Counted from the first letter of the stretch, positions 46,286 to 55,020 are shown. The stretch: 64,000 nt of DNA from Bacteroidota bacterium (GCA_023446155.1 JAEXIT010000020.1:213070-277069); one strand, 5' to 3'. Translations and numbers: made by a program. The notes: generated from the sequence alone by a model not told the origin.

Positions 46286-46843
46286 ATTTTAAGGTATTTG
46301 GTTGACTAAACTTGTTGTAAAACTGCTCCGGGATTACGCCCTTCCGATTTCAAGCGTTATTCGGTAATAACTCCTTTACATTCTTTGATCATCGTCTGCG
46401 GTTTGTAGGTATTTACCGCTATTTTGTAAGTTATAAAAATAAACAAAGTTTTTAAATACAATATATCTTGTATATTAAAAAAACAAATCGATTATTATCT
46501 GTGATGTATTGCTCTTTGGTTACAAAAATGTAATTGTTTTTGAAATGGAATAAAAAAACTCCAACAAGGATGTTGGAGTTTTTTTATGTTTTGCGGGTGT
46601 GTGGTGAATGCTTGATTCCTGTTTTGGCGTTTTCGAAAATGTAAAATGTTGTAATTCACAACTTACTAGCTTATGGCTAGGCTAGGATTTTGAGACTAAT
46701 TATTTTCGGCTAAATGAACATTTATATAGAAAACATTAATTCCGCTAAATGCTCAATCTTCTCAAATAGCCACTATTGATTTTATCATACTTTAACATTT
46801 TTTACGTAAATTTCACCCTATTAGATAAATATTTTTTTATAGT
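46286..46843. other. intergenic region with terminator hairpin, accessory boundary
   Basis: About 560 bp without a gene, between the eight-gene operon and an oppositely read accessory pair. It contains the operon promoter region and the hairpin ACTCCAACA/TGTTGGAGT at 46558-46581. Base composition drops to very AT-rich from here rightward. Confidence 0.55.
46551..46588. terminator. terminator-like hairpin
   Basis: AAAAAACTCCAACA and TGTTGGAGTTTTTT form a stem with loop AGGA; the T runs on both strands make it symmetric. No gene ends next to it, so it may be left from a lost gene. Confidence 0.65.
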
Positions 46844-47773
46844 ATGGCACTCAAAAGAAAAAAGATTGAATTCTTCAAAGTTAACATTATGACAATGGAA
46901 AATTTACCGAGCGAAATTTCATTTGCAGAAATTTTGTCAATTCCAGAATTACTGAATATTTCACTTCCAATTAAAGGAAAAGAAGTAGAATTTAAAATCA
47001 TGAGAAACACCGACGATTACATAATTTGTCTATTAGAAACAAACCGTGATTCTAGTGTACCGCCAAAAAAACATAAAGGTAATAGAACATTTTCGCGAAT
47101 TGGACTAAATAGCGAGGAGGGATTGGCATATGGAAATGTTTTTCTATACGATAAAAACAGGAATATAATAATGTACGAGTCTAATAAATCAGGTTGTTAT
47201 TTAGATCATTTCGTAGAGTTTATTTATTCAGCACTCCAAGCAGGACAATCAGAACTCTTTAGAACTTTTAGAATAAAGTTTGAAGTTATTTTGACGCATG
47301 ATGAATATAACAGGATTTTGAATTTTGGTTTTCATAAGTCTATTGAGATTGAAATTGCTCGTCCAGATCGTATTGTAGAGGATTTTGAACATCAAAATAA
47401 TGCATTATTTAGCGCAATAGAAAGTGGCCGTCAATTGCACTCATCAAAGGTCTTTGCAAAATTTGAGGTTGAAGGGCGGCGACAAAATAGAGGAGAAGGT
47501 TTATTCGCAACGAGTATTAGAGATATTTTGAATGAAGCTACGAGATTGATGCAAGGTCGAAATAGCGAGAATGTTAAAAAAGTAATTGTTTCTGGTTATG
47601 AAGCAGATGTGAGGAGATTAAAAAAGATTGATTTAGTAGCGGATCGCTATATTAAGTTCATTCAACTGGAAGAGCCTAGAGAACAAGTAAATCTCTTGGA
47701 AAATCAACGCACACAACAGATTTTAGAACTTCACAGTAATTGTGAAGTAGATTTTGATGGAATGTTTTTATGA
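46844..47773 (+). CDS. unknown cytosolic protein of an accessory gene pair
   Basis: 309 aa, no family recognised with confidence. It opens KRKKIEFFKVNI and continues with strands carrying many charged residues (DYIICLLETNRD, GLAYGNVFLYDKNRNIIMYE). The C-terminal half includes HQNNALFSAIESGRQLHSS, GLFATSIRDILNEATRL and KKVIVSGYEADVRRLKKIDL. The start ATG at 46844 follows a very AT-rich leader. It overlaps a membrane-protein gene by 4 bp (ATGA). The pair, its AT-rich codons and its place beside a tRNA suggest an acquired module, perhaps phage defence; that role is inferred from layout only. Confidence 0.65.
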   Translation: MALKRKKIEFFKVNIMTMENLPSEISFAEILSIPELLNISLPIKGKEVEFKIMRNTDDYIICLLETNRDSSVPPKKHKGNRTFSRIGLNSEEGLAYGNVFLYDKNRNIIMYESNKSGCYLDHFVEFIYSALQAGQSELFRTFRIKFEVILTHDEYNRILNFGFHKSIEIEIARPDRIVEDFEHQNNALFSAIESGRQLHSSKVFAKFEVEGRRQNRGEGLFATSIRDILNEATRLMQGRNSENVKKVIVSGYEADVRRLKKIDLVADRYIKFIQLEEPREQVNLLENQRTQQILELHSNCEVDFDGMFL

Positions 47774-48225
47774 ATAAAAGTTTAGGATATTGGATAGAAA
47801 AGCTACTTGGCTATTTTTGCGGTTTTGCATGCATTATTGCATCATATAAATATAGCGCGAGTTTCTCGTTTATATTTGATTCGAGTTTTTTAGACAAAGT
47901 AATTTCGATATCGTCTACATTGTTTGGCTTTTTATTAGCAATTCTCACGCTTATACTTCAAGGAAATAGCACAACGGTAAGTACAATGAAACGTCATGGA
48001 AGTTACAGTCGATTAATTAAATTTAATAAATCGACTGTAATCTCTGCAATCACTACTTGTGCACTATCATTATTGCTATCTTTTTGTTCTACTGGAATGC
48101 GTGTAGTTTCTTATGAAATGCTTTTTTTTACTGCTACATTAAATTTCGGGATATTCGTTAGCATCATTGTAAATACGGTTATATTTACTTTGATTTTTTA
48201 CAAGATAGTTATTTCTGACCAATAA
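47770..48225 (+). CDS. small four-segment membrane protein of an accessory gene pair
   Basis: 151 aa. Four hydrophobic segments: about residues 12-32 (GYFCGFACIIASY), 42-62 (SISSTLFGFLLAILTLILQ), 90-112 (STVISAITTCALSLLLSF) and 120-145 (FTATLNFGIFVSIIVNTVI). A short basic loop (KRHGSYSRLIKF) lies between segments 2 and 3. Translation is coupled to the upstream gene. A small multi-pass protein paired with a cytosolic protein is a common layout for membrane-acting abortive-infection effectors, but no sequence family is recognised. Confidence 0.68.
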   Translation: MNKSLGYWIEKLLGYFCGFACIIASYKYSASFSFIFDSSFLDKVISISSTLFGFLLAILTLILQGNSTTVSTMKRHGSYSRLIKFNKSTVISAITTCALSLLLSFCSTGMRVVSYEMLFFTATLNFGIFVSIIVNTVIFTLIFYKIVISDQ

Positions 48226-48308
48226 CGTTTTGAGATACAGCCACTAACTTATATACCCAGTGTTTTATAGCTAATGTATATGCAATACCTAATCAAATAC
48301 AAGTTTTC

Positions 48309-48493
48309 ACAATAGTACACAAAAAGAGAATACCCGATTGAGATTTATTTTTGAGATAATAAAAATAAACGAAGTACGTATATAAATAGCATTAGAATTC
48401 AATAGCTTTGTTTGTCTTTCAGTGGGTAATAAGGAAATCCGCCTCAACCACTTCCGATGAAATCGGAATGCTCCAAACTAGTTGAGCTAATCC
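48309..48493. repeat. decayed duplicate of the tRNA-Val locus, copy A
   Basis: This stretch aligns with 49973-50194 in order and orientation. Shared blocks include ACACAAAAA, GAGATT.ATTTTTGAG, an identical AATxGCTTTGTTTGTCTTT segment, and then a damaged tRNA (GTGGG, AT, AGG ... GTTGAGCTAATCCC against GCTGAGCTAATCGCCC). Copy A lacks some segments of copy B. The pair frames the two genes at 48665-49917. Confidence 0.7.
48423..48493 (-). pseudogene. degenerate tRNA remnant
   Basis: Read on the minus strand it starts GGGATTAGCTCAACTAG and has an anticodon-arm-like stem TTCCG/CGGAA. The T-arm has lost GTTCGA and the acceptor ends do not pair well (GGGATTA against TTATTACCC). The flank matches that of the intact tRNA-Val gene. 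A non-functional relic is the best reading. Confidence 0.65.
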
Positions 48494-48539
48494 CAAAAAG
48501 CATAAAACAAAAAAACTCCCAAGTTTCCTTGAGAGTTTC

Positions 48540-48587
48540 TGTGGGCTGTCAGGGATTACAATCGAACACCTAGTACCTATTTTGACT
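48540..48587 (-). pseudogene. tRNA 3'-half fragment
   Basis: On the minus strand the stretch holds GGTGTTCGATTGTAATCCC followed by TGACAGCCCAC, like a T-arm and 3' acceptor strand, but there is no matching 5' half. A hairpin AACTCTCAAGG/CTTGGGAGTTT follows it. Likely a relic of a small tRNA cluster or of an attachment site. Confidence 0.45.
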
Positions 48588-48664
48588 TTTTTCGAAAATA
48601 TAAATTGAAATATTTGGTAATGTGTCTTGGTTAAGTTTAGATTGAGCAATTGATATGGGATATG

Positions 48665-49099
48665 TTATGTAATTTTTTGATTGCTTTCTCTTTTTGCATC
48701 TACTTGATTAATCAAAAATCTAAAAGTTTGATTGGATAAATTTGTACTCAACAATTCTGCAATCGAGTCATACAGATTTTCAAGCCCAAGTCCATCCGAA
48801 ATATTGACCATTAAACTTTCTGTGACTTGAGATTTCAGAGTAAAATAATTTAATTCTACCAAGGTGATGTCGTAAAGCGATACATGTATTATTCTATAAT
48901 CGTATCCAATTTCTGGAACGATTATATACAGTGTAGCATCAGTTGTTACGTTTTCTACAATCGTAGATGTAACAATATATTCAAAATACCCTCGGGCGTA
49001 CTCTCTGATTTCTTTTCCGATTTGATGTAAAACAGAATCAATACCAATTTCCGGCAACAGGGTTTCAGATTCTAAAAAGTTTAACTTTAATTTTTTCAT
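48665..49099 (-). CDS. unknown small protein paired with nuclease-like protein
   Basis: 144 aa, cytosolic, no recognised family. Beta strands (YFEYIVTSTIVENVTTDATLY is the longest) followed by C-terminal helices (LYDSIAELLSTNLSN). Its ATG overlaps the stop of the upstream gene by 4 bp (ATGA). It may be an accessory or immunity protein for the nuclease-like product. AT-rich codon use, unlike the core genes. Lies between the two copies of the tRNA-Val region. Confidence 0.62.
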   Translation of the reverse strand: MKKLKLNFLESETLLPEIGIDSVLHQIGKEIREYARGYFEYIVTSTIVENVTTDATLYIIVPEIGYDYRIIHVSLYDITLVELNYFTLKSQVTESLMVNISDGLGLENLYDSIAELLSTNLSNQTFRFLINQVDAKRESNQKIT

Positions 49100-49917
49100 T
49101 TTAATTCAAGTTTGATTGGAAGATGATCGAAACCATCTTTAAGTGAATACTTAACCCTTGCTTTAGTTACTAGATCTATTCCTCCAATTTGATCAATAAT
49201 ATCGAAATCATAATCTACAACTTCTCTTGAAATTAAAGCGAAGTCTAAGATACTAATAAAGGTCTTGTTGTAGAACGTTCCTGCTATATACTTGTTTGAG
49301 TTCATTTGAATATGCTCTAGAACAGGATTATAATAAATCCTAGAAGTATTTTCATTCTTATGAAGATTAAATTTTTTTAAATAGAAATGACTATAAATGT
49401 ATTTTTTATTTGACAAAAGTTCATACTCCCATGGCTCAATATTGAAATCGCCCATTATAATTACTTTATTTTTGTTTAATAGTAATGATTTTGTTTTTAC
49501 AAAATTTGAAAGCTCAACAACAAAATTGTTGCGAGAAAGATCATCGCCTACCATAGACATCCCATGAACCAAGAATAACAAGTAATCTTTGTAAGCAATA
49601 AATATTATTCTGCCTTCTAACTGTTGATCTCCAAATCCAAATGAAAGGGATAAAGAATTTTTTACAAATACTTTTAAACCAGACTTATTGAATCGGTATG
49701 CATGATTTATAATTGGTCCGCTATAAAATGTAGGTAAATAATAAGTATCATAACCTTTTGTGTTGACAAAAGTTTCAAGTGTGTTACAATTAGCAATACT
49801 CAAAATTCCCTCTGATAAACAGAAGACATCAGGGTCATTATCAACAATAAATTGCTCGATTTTATTGAATCTTGCAGAAGTCGGAAATTTTCCGATGTTC
49901 CAATAACAAATTTTCAT
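49096..49917 (-). CDS. endonuclease/exonuclease/phosphatase (EEP) family protein
   Basis: 273 aa from the ATG at 49917, which begins directly with the EEP strand MKICYWNIGKF; an upstream in-frame ATG at 49956 adds 13 residues. EEP motifs are present in order: N7 in CYWNIG, Glu in DPDVFCLSEG (near 40), FLVHGMSM, GDFNIEPWEYE (near residue 165) and C-terminal DGFDHLPIKLEL with the conserved Asp-His. All metal-site residues appear intact, so it is probably an active phosphodiesterase or nuclease. Coupled by overlap to a small unknown gene. Accessory, possibly defence-related, by location and partner. Confidence 0.78.
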   Translation of the reverse strand: MKICYWNIGKFPTSARFNKIEQFIVDNDPDVFCLSEGILSIANCNTLETFVNTKGYDTYYLPTFYSGPIINHAYRFNKSGLKVFVKNSLSLSFGFGDQQLEGRIIFIAYKDYLLFLVHGMSMVGDDLSRNNFVVELSNFVKTKSLLLNKNKVIIMGDFNIEPWEYELLSNKKYIYSHFYLKKFNLHKNENTSRIYYNPVLEHIQMNSNKYIAGTFYNKTFISILDFALISREVVDYDFDIIDQIGGIDLVTKARVKYSLKDGFDHLPIKLELK

Positions 49918-49972
49918 AGACGTTGTTTCATAAATACCACAGAATGTTTCATGCATTCAAGAATTCGTGAAA

Positions 49973-50119
49973 ACAATAATACACAAAAAACAGAATACGA
50001 CGCTTATGATTTATTAATAAATCGAGATTAATTTTTGAGGCAAATAAAAGCATGCAATCAATTTGTGAAGTAACAAAAAACAAAGCCATTGGATTCCAAT
50101 GGCTTTGTTTGTCTTTTTG
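49973..50119. repeat. tRNA-Val flank, intact copy B of the duplication
   Basis: Intact counterpart of the decayed stretch at 48309-48425. It includes the tRNA-Val terminator hairpin AAAGCCATTGG/CCAATGGCTTT (50082-50106), of which copy A keeps only the right arm. Confidence 0.7.
50075..50107 (-). terminator. terminator downstream of tRNA-Val
   Basis: AAAGCCATTGG/CCAATGGCTTT stem with a 3-nt loop; on the minus strand it is followed by GTTTTTTGTT. Confidence 0.8.
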
Positions 50120-50194
50120 TGGGCGATGAGGGGTTCGAACCCCCGACCCCCTCGGTGTAAACGAGGTGCTCTGAACCAGCTGAGCTAATCGCCC
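50120..50194 (-). tRNA. tRNA-Val (anticodon TAC)
   Basis: Cloverleaf read on the minus strand: acceptor GGGCGAT/ATCGCCC, D-arm GCTCAGCTGGTTCAGAGC, anticodon arm CCTCG-TTTACAC-CGAGG giving anticodon TAC, and T-arm with GGTTCGAACCC. 75 nt with the discriminator base; the CCA end is not encoded. Next to an accessory stretch and to its own decayed duplicate, a pattern typical of integration at tRNA genes. Confidence 0.95.
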
Positions 50195-50284
50195 TTATGT
50201 TTTTTGTAGTCAGCAACTGTGTTCCTGATTACGAGTGCAAATATAGGACAGTTTTTTAGATCTGCAAACAAAAACCGGAAAAAA

Positions 50285-51499
50285 TTATAAAATTTCCGCT
50301 ACAACAAAAGTACTGCCACCAACATAGATAAAATCGGCTGAGCCAGCTATCCGCAAGGCTTCTGCATAAGCTTCTGACACAGAACTAAATGCCGACCCCA
50401 TAAGTCCGAATTCGCTTGCCTTTTGTTGTAAAATTGCCGCGTCCAATCCTCTTGGTACATTGGGTTTACAGAAAAAATAATGGGCATTTTTTGGGAATAA
50501 CGGCAAAATTGAATCCAAATCTTTGTCGTTTACCACGCCCAAAACAAAATATAACTGCTCAAATTTTTCTTTTTGTATCTGGTTTAAGACAATTTTTAAC
50601 CCGTGACTGTTATGTGCCGTGTCGCAAATCACCTTTGGATTGGAATGAATTTGTTCCCACCGACCACGAAGCTGGGTATTTTTAACCACATTCAGCAAAC
50701 CATTTTCAAGGTTTTCCTCGGTGATCGCAAAGTAGCGCTTTAGGATTTCGACCGTTTGAACCACGGTCTTTTTATTATGGAATTGGTAATCGCCCAATAA
50801 AGCCCCGGGATAATCCCGAGTGATCAAATCGGAGGCAAAATAAAGCTCCGAACCGCATTCCGTTGCTTTCCCGATAAAAACCGGCTGGGTTTCCTCGTTA
50901 TATTCCCCTATAACCACAGGAATACCCGGTTTAATAATCCCGGCTTTTTCGAACGCAATCTCGCGATAGGTCGTTCCTAAAAACTGCGTATGATCAAAAC
51001 CTATATTCGTGATGACCGACACCAAAGGCGTGATCACATTCGTCGAATCCAATCGGCCGCCCATACCGACTTCAATAACGGCAACGTCTACTTTTTCCTT
51101 TTCAAAATAATCGAAGGCCAAACCGACGGTCATTTCAAAAAAACTCAACTGGTTATTTTCGAAAAAAGCTTTGTGTTGCGCGATAAAATCACAGACAAAA
51201 GCCTCCGGTATTTCGGCACCATTAATCTGAATCCGCTCCCGGAAATCCTTTAAATGGGGCGACGTATACAAACCGACCCTATACCCCGCTTCCTGCAAAA
51301 CCGAAGCGATCATCGAGGACGTCGATCCTTTACCGTTGGTTCCGGCAATATGTATTGTTTTGATTTTAGTTTCCGGATTTCCCAATTCCCGGCACAGTAA
51401 AACCGTATTGGTCAAATCTTTTTTATAGGCTGAGGCGCCCTGTTGCTGGAACATTGGCAATTGCGCAAACATCCAGTCTAACGTTTCCTGATAATTCAT
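50285..51499 (-). CDS. folC: bifunctional folylpolyglutamate synthase / dihydrofolate synthase
   Basis: Mur-ligase family enzyme that adds glutamate to folates and may also convert dihydropteroate to dihydrofolate. 404 aa. P-loop IHIAGTNGKGSTSS at residues 49-62, then GLYTSPHLKDFRERI, VAVIEVGMGGRLDSTN, TNIGFDHTQFLG and the C-terminal DTAHNSHGL. Cytosolic. It lies 32 bp downstream of tonB on the same strand and is probably cotranscribed. Confidence 0.95.
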   Translation of the reverse strand: MNYQETLDWMFAQLPMFQQQGASAYKKDLTNTVLLCRELGNPETKIKTIHIAGTNGKGSTSSMIASVLQEAGYRVGLYTSPHLKDFRERIQINGAEIPEAFVCDFIAQHKAFFENNQLSFFEMTVGLAFDYFEKEKVDVAVIEVGMGGRLDSTNVITPLVSVITNIGFDHTQFLGTTYREIAFEKAGIIKPGIPVVIGEYNEETQPVFIGKATECGSELYFASDLITRDYPGALLGDYQFHNKKTVVQTVEILKRYFAITEENLENGLLNVVKNTQLRGRWEQIHSNPKVICDTAHNSHGLKIVLNQIQKEKFEQLYFVLGVVNDKDLDSILPLFPKNAHYFFCKPNVPRGLDAAILQQKASEFGLMGSAFSSVSEAYAEALRIAGSADFIYVGGSTFVVAEIL

Positions 51500-51531
51500 T
51501 GGCTATAAAAGAAAAAAGAGTAAAGAAATCT

Positions 51532-52422
51532 TTACTCTGTCAACTTGAAGTTATATATAATTTTTCCCACCTGTTTGTCGGGTGCGCTTGGATTCGGATC
51601 GAATTTGGTTTGCATCGCTGCGATACGCGCCTGATCCAACAAACATTTGGCCGCATTGGTCGTTCCGCGTACGCCGGGTTCGGCACCAATTACTTTTCCG
51701 TTTTTGTCGACTTCTATTTCAACGGCTACAAAACCTTCTTCATTACAATTATAATTCGGTCTTGGTTTTGAAATCGCTTTACGCCCGGCCAATTGGTAGT
51801 TTCCAACTCCGGTACCGTTACCGTTTCCATAGCCACCACCTTTTCCACCACCGGAACCCGGACCTTCGCCGTCACCGTTACCCGATCCTTTTCCATTTCC
51901 GGAACCGCCACCGCCATAATAGCCGGAAGCATTTTTATCGCCGTTTAGTTTCCCTTTATTTCCACTGGCATTATCATCGCCATCACCACCCGATCTGGAA
52001 CCATTCATCAAATTTGCCAACGCATCGGTTGTCGACTTCGATGGTTTTGGTTTTTCCGGAGTGGGTACCGGTTTATCCACTGGTTTTGGGGTCACTTTTG
52101 TTTTCTCCACTTTCTTGGTCGTCGCCACTACCGGAGCATCGTCGTAATCCTGACCGATAATTTCCTCTTGTGGCGCCGGAGTAGCCGGAGTCGCTTTCGT
52201 ATGATTGGATACATTGAGTACTTCGCTTTGTAAATTTTTTCCAGAACCGACATCACTGTCGCCAAAATTTACGGCAATTCCTCCACCTCCACCACCTTCA
52301 AGCTGCATAATATCCAACGTGGACGAAAATTTTAAAAGAAACAGCAATGCGATAATCACCCCGCATAATACCGTAGTGATCACAAATGATTTCTTTTCCT
52401 GTTCTGTTTCGAATCCTTTCAT
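51532..52422 (-). CDS. tonB: TonB-family energy transducer
   Basis: 296 aa. Cytosolic head, one membrane anchor (FVITTVLCGVIIALLFLL, residues 13-30), a Pro/Lys-rich linker (KVTPKPVDKPVPTPEKPKP), a long Gly/Asn/Ser-rich stretch (about 135-205), and a C-terminal TonB domain (EEGFVAVEIEVDKNGKVIG, ending VGKIIYNFKL). It would pass proton-motive force to outer-membrane receptors. ExbB and ExbD genes, often adjacent in flavobacteria, are absent next to it here. Confidence 0.88.
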   Translation of the reverse strand: MKGFETEQEKKSFVITTVLCGVIIALLFLLKFSSTLDIMQLEGGGGGGIAVNFGDSDVGSGKNLQSEVLNVSNHTKATPATPAPQEEIIGQDYDDAPVVATTKKVEKTKVTPKPVDKPVPTPEKPKPSKSTTDALANLMNGSRSGGDGDDNASGNKGKLNGDKNASGYYGGGGSGNGKGSGNGDGEGPGSGGGKGGGYGNGNGTGVGNYQLAGRKAISKPRPNYNCNEEGFVAVEIEVDKNGKVIGAEPGVRGTTNAAKCLLDQARIAAMQTKFDPNPSAPDKQVGKIIYNFKLTE

Positions 52423-52510
52423 TATTTCGCTAAATAAACTGTACCAAAAGGACTAGCAAATAGTATTCCTTTTTTCTTTATAACGGCAATAAAGGTAAAT
52501 AATTATTATT

Positions 52511-52545
52511 AAAAAAAAACGCCCAACAAATTGTTGGGCGTTTTA
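52511..52545 (-). terminator. terminator after the amino-acid dehydrogenase gene
   Basis: AACGCCCAACA/TGTTGGGCGTT stem with a 3-nt loop; on the minus strand it is followed by a long T run. Confidence 0.88.
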
Positions 52546-52549
52546 GCTA

Positions 52550-53776
52550 TTATAAAAGTTGTTTTAGTGCGATTTCAAAAGCAGTCGCACTGATGTTTTT
52601 CTTGTCTGAATTCAATGCGTGAACTTTTTCGATCGCTGTACGAATGATATCCGATGTATCGTTAAAGATCGACTCATCTGTCATTTGAACTTTTTTCTCC
52701 ATAAAATAAGCAAACACACGAGCCATTCCACAGTTGGAAATAAAGTCCGGAATTAAACTCACTTTACTATCGGTTTCCTCCATAATCGGACCGAAGAAAA
52801 TCTCTTTATCCGCAAACGGAACATTCGCCCCACATGAAATCACTTCCAATCCGGATGCGATCATATTATCCACCTGTTCTTTGGTTACCAATCTTGACGC
52901 CGCACACGGAGTAAAGATTTCCGCGCCCAAATTCCAGATTTTAGCATTGATTTCTTCAAACGGAATCATGTTATCGGCCACCAATTTGTTTCCGTCTTTA
53001 TTTAGGAATAAGGTTCTGATCTCTTCGAAGGAGAATCCTTCTTCTTTGATCAACCCTCCGTCTCTATCGATAATTCCAACAACCTTCGCCCCCATTTCAG
53101 CCAGGTAGAACGCCGCAGCCGAACCTACATTACCAAAACCTTGAACGATTGCTTTTTTACCTTGTACGTTTCCACCATAGATATCATAGAAATGACGTAC
53201 CGCTTGTGCCACACCATATCCGGTGATCATATCGGCAACGGTATATTTTCTGTTGATATCCGGAGAGAACGTTGTGTTTTCGATCACTTTTACCACACCT
53301 TGACGTAATTGTCCGATACGGTTGATTTTATCGGCTTCGGTCGGTTTAAAATGTCCGTTAAAAACACCTTCCTGCGGATGCCAAACACCACATTCTTCTG
53401 TCATCGGGATTACTTCGTGGATTTCGTCCACATTTAAATCCCCACCGGTTCCGTAATAGCTTTTTAACAAAGGCGAAACCGCTTTATACCAACGTTGTAA
53501 CACGCCTTTTTTTCTTGGATCGTTCGGATCGAAATTAATTCCAGATTTTGCACCGCCAATCGCAGGTCCTGAAACCGAAAACTTCACTTCCATTGTTTTG
53601 GCAAGTGACAATACCTCATTCATATCCAATCCTTTACGCATACGGGTTCCACCTCCGGCAGCACCACCTCTTAATGAGTTGATCACTGTCCATCCTTCGG
53701 CTTCCGTTTCTGCATCTTTCCAATGGAATACTACTTCCGGCTCTTTATTTTCGAATTTCTTTAATAAATCTTTCAT
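52550..53776 (-). CDS. Glu/Leu/Phe/Val dehydrogenase
   Basis: NAD(P)-dependent oxidative deamination of an amino acid. 408 aa. N-terminal catalytic domain with GGAAGGGTRM, KFSVSGPAIGGAKSGINFDP (active-site Lys in GGAKSG) and TGGDLNVDE. The Rossmann domain shows VQGFGNVGSAAAFYLAEMGA. The C-terminal text SLIPDFISNCGMARVFAYFM fits. Substrate cannot be fixed by eye; leucine or glutamate are both possible. The stop lies only a few bases from the terminator stem. Confidence 0.92.
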   Translation of the reverse strand: MKDLLKKFENKEPEVVFHWKDAETEAEGWTVINSLRGGAAGGGTRMRKGLDMNEVLSLAKTMEVKFSVSGPAIGGAKSGINFDPNDPRKKGVLQRWYKAVSPLLKSYYGTGGDLNVDEIHEVIPMTEECGVWHPQEGVFNGHFKPTEADKINRIGQLRQGVVKVIENTTFSPDINRKYTVADMITGYGVAQAVRHFYDIYGGNVQGKKAIVQGFGNVGSAAAFYLAEMGAKVVGIIDRDGGLIKEEGFSFEEIRTLFLNKDGNKLVADNMIPFEEINAKIWNLGAEIFTPCAASRLVTKEQVDNMIASGLEVISCGANVPFADKEIFFGPIMEETDSKVSLIPDFISNCGMARVFAYFMEKKVQMTDESIFNDTSDIIRTAIEKVHALNSDKKNISATAFEIALKQLL

Positions 53777-53853
53777 TTTATGTAATTATTTATTGTATTG
53801 TTGTTTTTTAAGTCGCACAAATATAGCCTGAAACTCTTAAAATCTCAAAGTTT

Positions 53854-54924
53854 TTACGGTATATCATAAATTCTTCCGGAACTGTGATTCTGACGCGCTC
53901 CGGTCACGCTGGCCAGTACATTTATTTCGTTACGAAGCTTTAAAACACCGAGCAAACCGAAGATTAAGGCCTCTTTAAATTCGATGGTTTTGGTATCGGG
54001 AACGGCGACTTTCATTTCGGGTAAATTTTCCTTGATCAACTCAATCAGAAAATGATTGTAGGCACCACCGCCGGTGATCAATAAATTACCTTTTGGATTC
54101 GGCAATGCTTGTCCAACCTGAAAGGCAATATGATGGGTAAACGTAGCCAGTACATCCAACTCCTGTAATTCATGTTGCTCGATCAAAGGAAAAACGGTTT
54201 CTTTTACAAATTCAAAACCAAGTGATTTGGGATGTTTCGCCTGATAAAACGGTAAGGCATTCAGTTCTTGCAATAGTTTTTCCGAGACCTTTCCTTTAGC
54301 GGCAAGCTTTCCACGGTCGTCATAGGCATAGCCTAATTTTTCCGCATAACAATTCAACACCGTATTAACAGGCGAAATATCAAAGGCAATCCGATTGTCG
54401 TTTTCTTCAAACGAAACATTAGAAAAACCACCCAAATTCAGACAGTAATTATAATCGGCAAACAATAGTCGGTCGCCAATAGGAACCAAGGGCGCGCCTT
54501 GTCCACCAAGTGCGACATCATCCACTCTGAAATCGCAGACTACTTTTTGTCCGATGAGTTCGGTAATTTTTGGCAGGTTTCCGATCTGAAGTGTCAGTCC
54601 GTTTTGTGGTTGGTGCAAAATCGTATGTCCGTGGGAACATACCGCGTCCAATTTCTGAATCTTATTTTTTTGGATAAAATCACGGATTACACCGGCTAGT
54701 AAAACGGTATAATTTTCGTTTAACATCTCCAGTTGCAAGGGCGTATAACCAACGGCTTCGCGCAGCCATCCGACCCATTCTTCCGAATACGGAACCGTTT
54801 CACATTGTTCGATTTGAAATTGCCACTGTTGGTTTTCCAGCGTAAAAGTGATCGCCGCCAGATCGATCCCGTCGAGGGAAGTCCCGGACATGACTCCGAT
54901 AACGTTATAGACACTATTTTGCAT
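53854..54924 (-). CDS. anmK: anhydro-N-acetylmuramic acid kinase
   Basis: Recycles cell-wall anhydro-MurNAc to MurNAc-6-phosphate. 356 aa. N-terminal IGVMSGTSLDGIDLAAI is the family hallmark; also CSHGHTILHQPQ, VCDFRVDDVALGGQGAPLVP, CLNLGGFSNVSF and ITGGGAYNHFLI. Cytosolic kinase with the sugar-kinase ATPase fold. Divergent from the acyl-CoA dehydrogenase gene. Confidence 0.95.
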   Translation of the reverse strand: MQNSVYNVIGVMSGTSLDGIDLAAITFTLENQQWQFQIEQCETVPYSEEWVGWLREAVGYTPLQLEMLNENYTVLLAGVIRDFIQKNKIQKLDAVCSHGHTILHQPQNGLTLQIGNLPKITELIGQKVVCDFRVDDVALGGQGAPLVPIGDRLLFADYNYCLNLGGFSNVSFEENDNRIAFDISPVNTVLNCYAEKLGYAYDDRGKLAAKGKVSEKLLQELNALPFYQAKHPKSLGFEFVKETVFPLIEQHELQELDVLATFTHHIAFQVGQALPNPKGNLLITGGGAYNHFLIELIKENLPEMKVAVPDTKTIEFKEALIFGLLGVLKLRNEINVLASVTGARQNHSSGRIYDIP

Positions 54925-54946
54925 GGGTTAAAATTAGGCAATCCAG

Positions 54947-54977
54947 TTGAAAGTATGACATTTATACGCTATATTTG
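54947..54977 (+). promoter_or_regulatory. Bacteroidetes-type promoter for acyl-CoA dehydrogenase gene
   Basis: TTG (54947-54949), 20-nt spacer, TATATTTG (54970-54977) fit TTG-N(~20)-TAnnTTTG exactly, about 43 bp before the start codon. Confidence 0.68.
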
Positions 54978-55020
54978 GGAACTTTTTTAAAGAACATTCA
55001 AACAAAATAACTTATAAGAA

